From assembly GCA_910585255.1 (NCBI GenBank), contig CAJUEI010000225.1:1-5638 (forward strand): a stretch of DNA of 5,638 bases. Reading direction: 5' to 3'. This document shows positions 5,169-5,638 of this stretch, one piece after another. How positions within the stretch are numbered: position 1 is the stretch's first letter; every line of letters starts with the position of its first letter. Both the position numbers and the translations under genes were made by a program. Under the pieces are notes generated by a model. It did no database searches and had not been told where the DNA came from. It saw nothing but the letters and a program-made list of their open reading frames with translations. The DNA comes from an uncultured Lachnospiraceae bacterium. Lineage in GTDB: Bacteria; Bacillota; Clostridia; Lachnospirales; Lachnospiraceae.

Positions 5169-5417
5169 TTACATAACAATGTGTGCTGTGATGATTGTAT
5201 AACTATATGAATTAATAGTAATTTTGATATTTTCAACCTCACAATACCAATTTTTACCTTGTTTGTATATATTACAGTTCTTATCTAACACCTTATTTTT
5301 GCAATACTCAACAACATCTGTTGTATCTATTTTTAAGTTTCTTTTAATTCTATTAATTCCCATTTCGGTTGTATGAATTTTATCAATATTATCAAGCAGT
5401 ATCTTTTTATCTTCCAT
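5169..5417 (-). CDS. DUF3781 domain-containing protein
   Basis: The 82 residues match the whole DUF3781 family pattern: LLDNIDKIHTTEMGINRIKR in the first third, a VVEYCKNKVLD segment in the middle, the KNWYCEV core, and the C-terminal signature INSYSYTIITAHIV. The function of the family is unknown; the conserved Lys-Asn-Trp-Tyr and Ser-Tyr-Thr-Ile-Ile-Thr-Ala-His blocks suggest a small single domain with a conserved surface. GAGGAAAAG (5423-5431) lies about eight bases upstream of the ATG. It is the first gene of the - strand run and is preceded by an extended -10 promoter. It is a full-length member with no sign of damage. Confidence 0.9.
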   Translation of the reverse strand: MEDKKILLDNIDKIHTTEMGINRIKRNLKIDTTDVVEYCKNKVLDKNCNIYKQGKNWYCEVENIKITINSYSYTIITAHIVM

Positions 5418-5452
5418 TTTTTCTTTTCCTCAACTCCTGATTTGTTCATTTG

Positions 5453-5461
5453 ATTATACCA
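5453..5461 (-). promoter_or_regulatory. Extended -10 promoter for the DUF3781-GNAT-CPCC run
   Basis: On the - strand the sequence TGGTATAAT combines a perfect TATAAT with the TG of an extended -10. The -35 position (TGGTAA, 17 bases upstream) is poor, which is usual for extended -10 promoters. It lies about 36 bases upstream of the DUF3781 start and there is no other promoter in the run down to 4695. Confidence 0.65.
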
Positions 5462-5493
5462 CCTTTATTCCTTATTTACCACTAAAAATGTAG

Positions 5494-5638
5494 AACATAG
5501 CAACCGCCACATTTTTTATCGCTCTAACGATTTCTCAAACAAGAGAATTGCAGGAGAACCTTTTGAATGATACGGAACGCTTTTCGTCAGAGGAAGAACA
5601 CCAACGGGCGATTGAAGCACTCTCAAAGGATTTAGACG
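5494..5638 (+). CDS. Partial open frame leaving the window, unidentified
   Basis: After a TAG at 5491-5493 the + strand is open to the window end in this frame. From about 5530 the translation looks like a real soluble, helical protein: ISQTRELQENLLNDTERFSS followed by EEEHQRAIEALSKDL. The codons before that (ATATFFIALT) are less convincing and there is no ATG or ribosome site, so the gene may be truncated at its 5' end or begin at a weak start. Base composition rises compared with the DUF3781 side. Another + frame (5454-5569) is also open through 38 codons to a TGA and reads SNRHIFYRSNDFSNKRIAGE, so the true frame near 5500 is uncertain. The family is not recognised. Confidence 0.35.

Noticed and set aside
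1..5638. CRISPR array, tRNA or rRNA
   Set aside because: No regularly spaced repeats and no cloverleaf or rRNA-like sequence were seen on either strand.

Overview
The window looks like an accessory stretch from a low-GC, gut-type Clostridia genome (Lachnospiraceae-like). The signs are strong AT bias, canonical AGGAG ribosome sites, a spore-coat-style collagen-like protein, a DUF3781 gene and a CPCC cysteine-rich gene. This placement is inference from gene content; there is no marker gene.

Layout. 3-830 (+) is the C-terminal part of a large tyrosine-rich, probably beta-propeller protein that starts outside the window, closed by a hairpin terminator at 862-905. Convergent to it, 1016-1591 (-) encodes a short BclA-like collagen-repeat protein that is clearly richer in GC than its neighbours. 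Next comes a wrecked MarR-regulator/MATE-efflux pair on the + strand: the marR copy has lost its start and carries a frameshift near 1796, and the MATE gene has lost about 190 codons internally plus its whole 3' half. The palindromic operator-like site between them survives. After about 430 bases without a convincing gene, everything from 5417 down to 2899 lies on the - strand.

Reading that - strand 5' to 3': an extended -10 promoter (5453-5461), DUF3781 (5417-5169), a GNAT acetyltransferase (5141-4695), then a CPCC protein gene (from 4662) interrupted after about 59 codons by a GC-rich insert of roughly 200 bases. The insert folds as four successive hairpins (4484-4338) and resembles the guide-RNA (omega-RNA/HEARO-like) ends of IS200/IS605-superfamily elements, but no nuclease or transposase gene is present. 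Beyond it lie a RelB/DinJ antitoxin (4025-3765) with its own promoter, a YoeB toxin gene (3768-3508) that keeps every catalytic residue but has an in-frame TGA at codon 24, the tail of an unidentified gene (3485-3324), and a small lipoprotein (3273-2899). At the right edge a + strand open frame runs out of the window.

The common theme is decay: five genes in under 3 kb are truncated, frameshifted, deleted, stopped or interrupted, while small intact genes sit between them. The most unusual element is the stand-alone structured RNA in the CPCC gene. Its G-U versus C-A pairs show which strand is the RNA, and its 5' flank would supply a guide matching the gene it interrupts.
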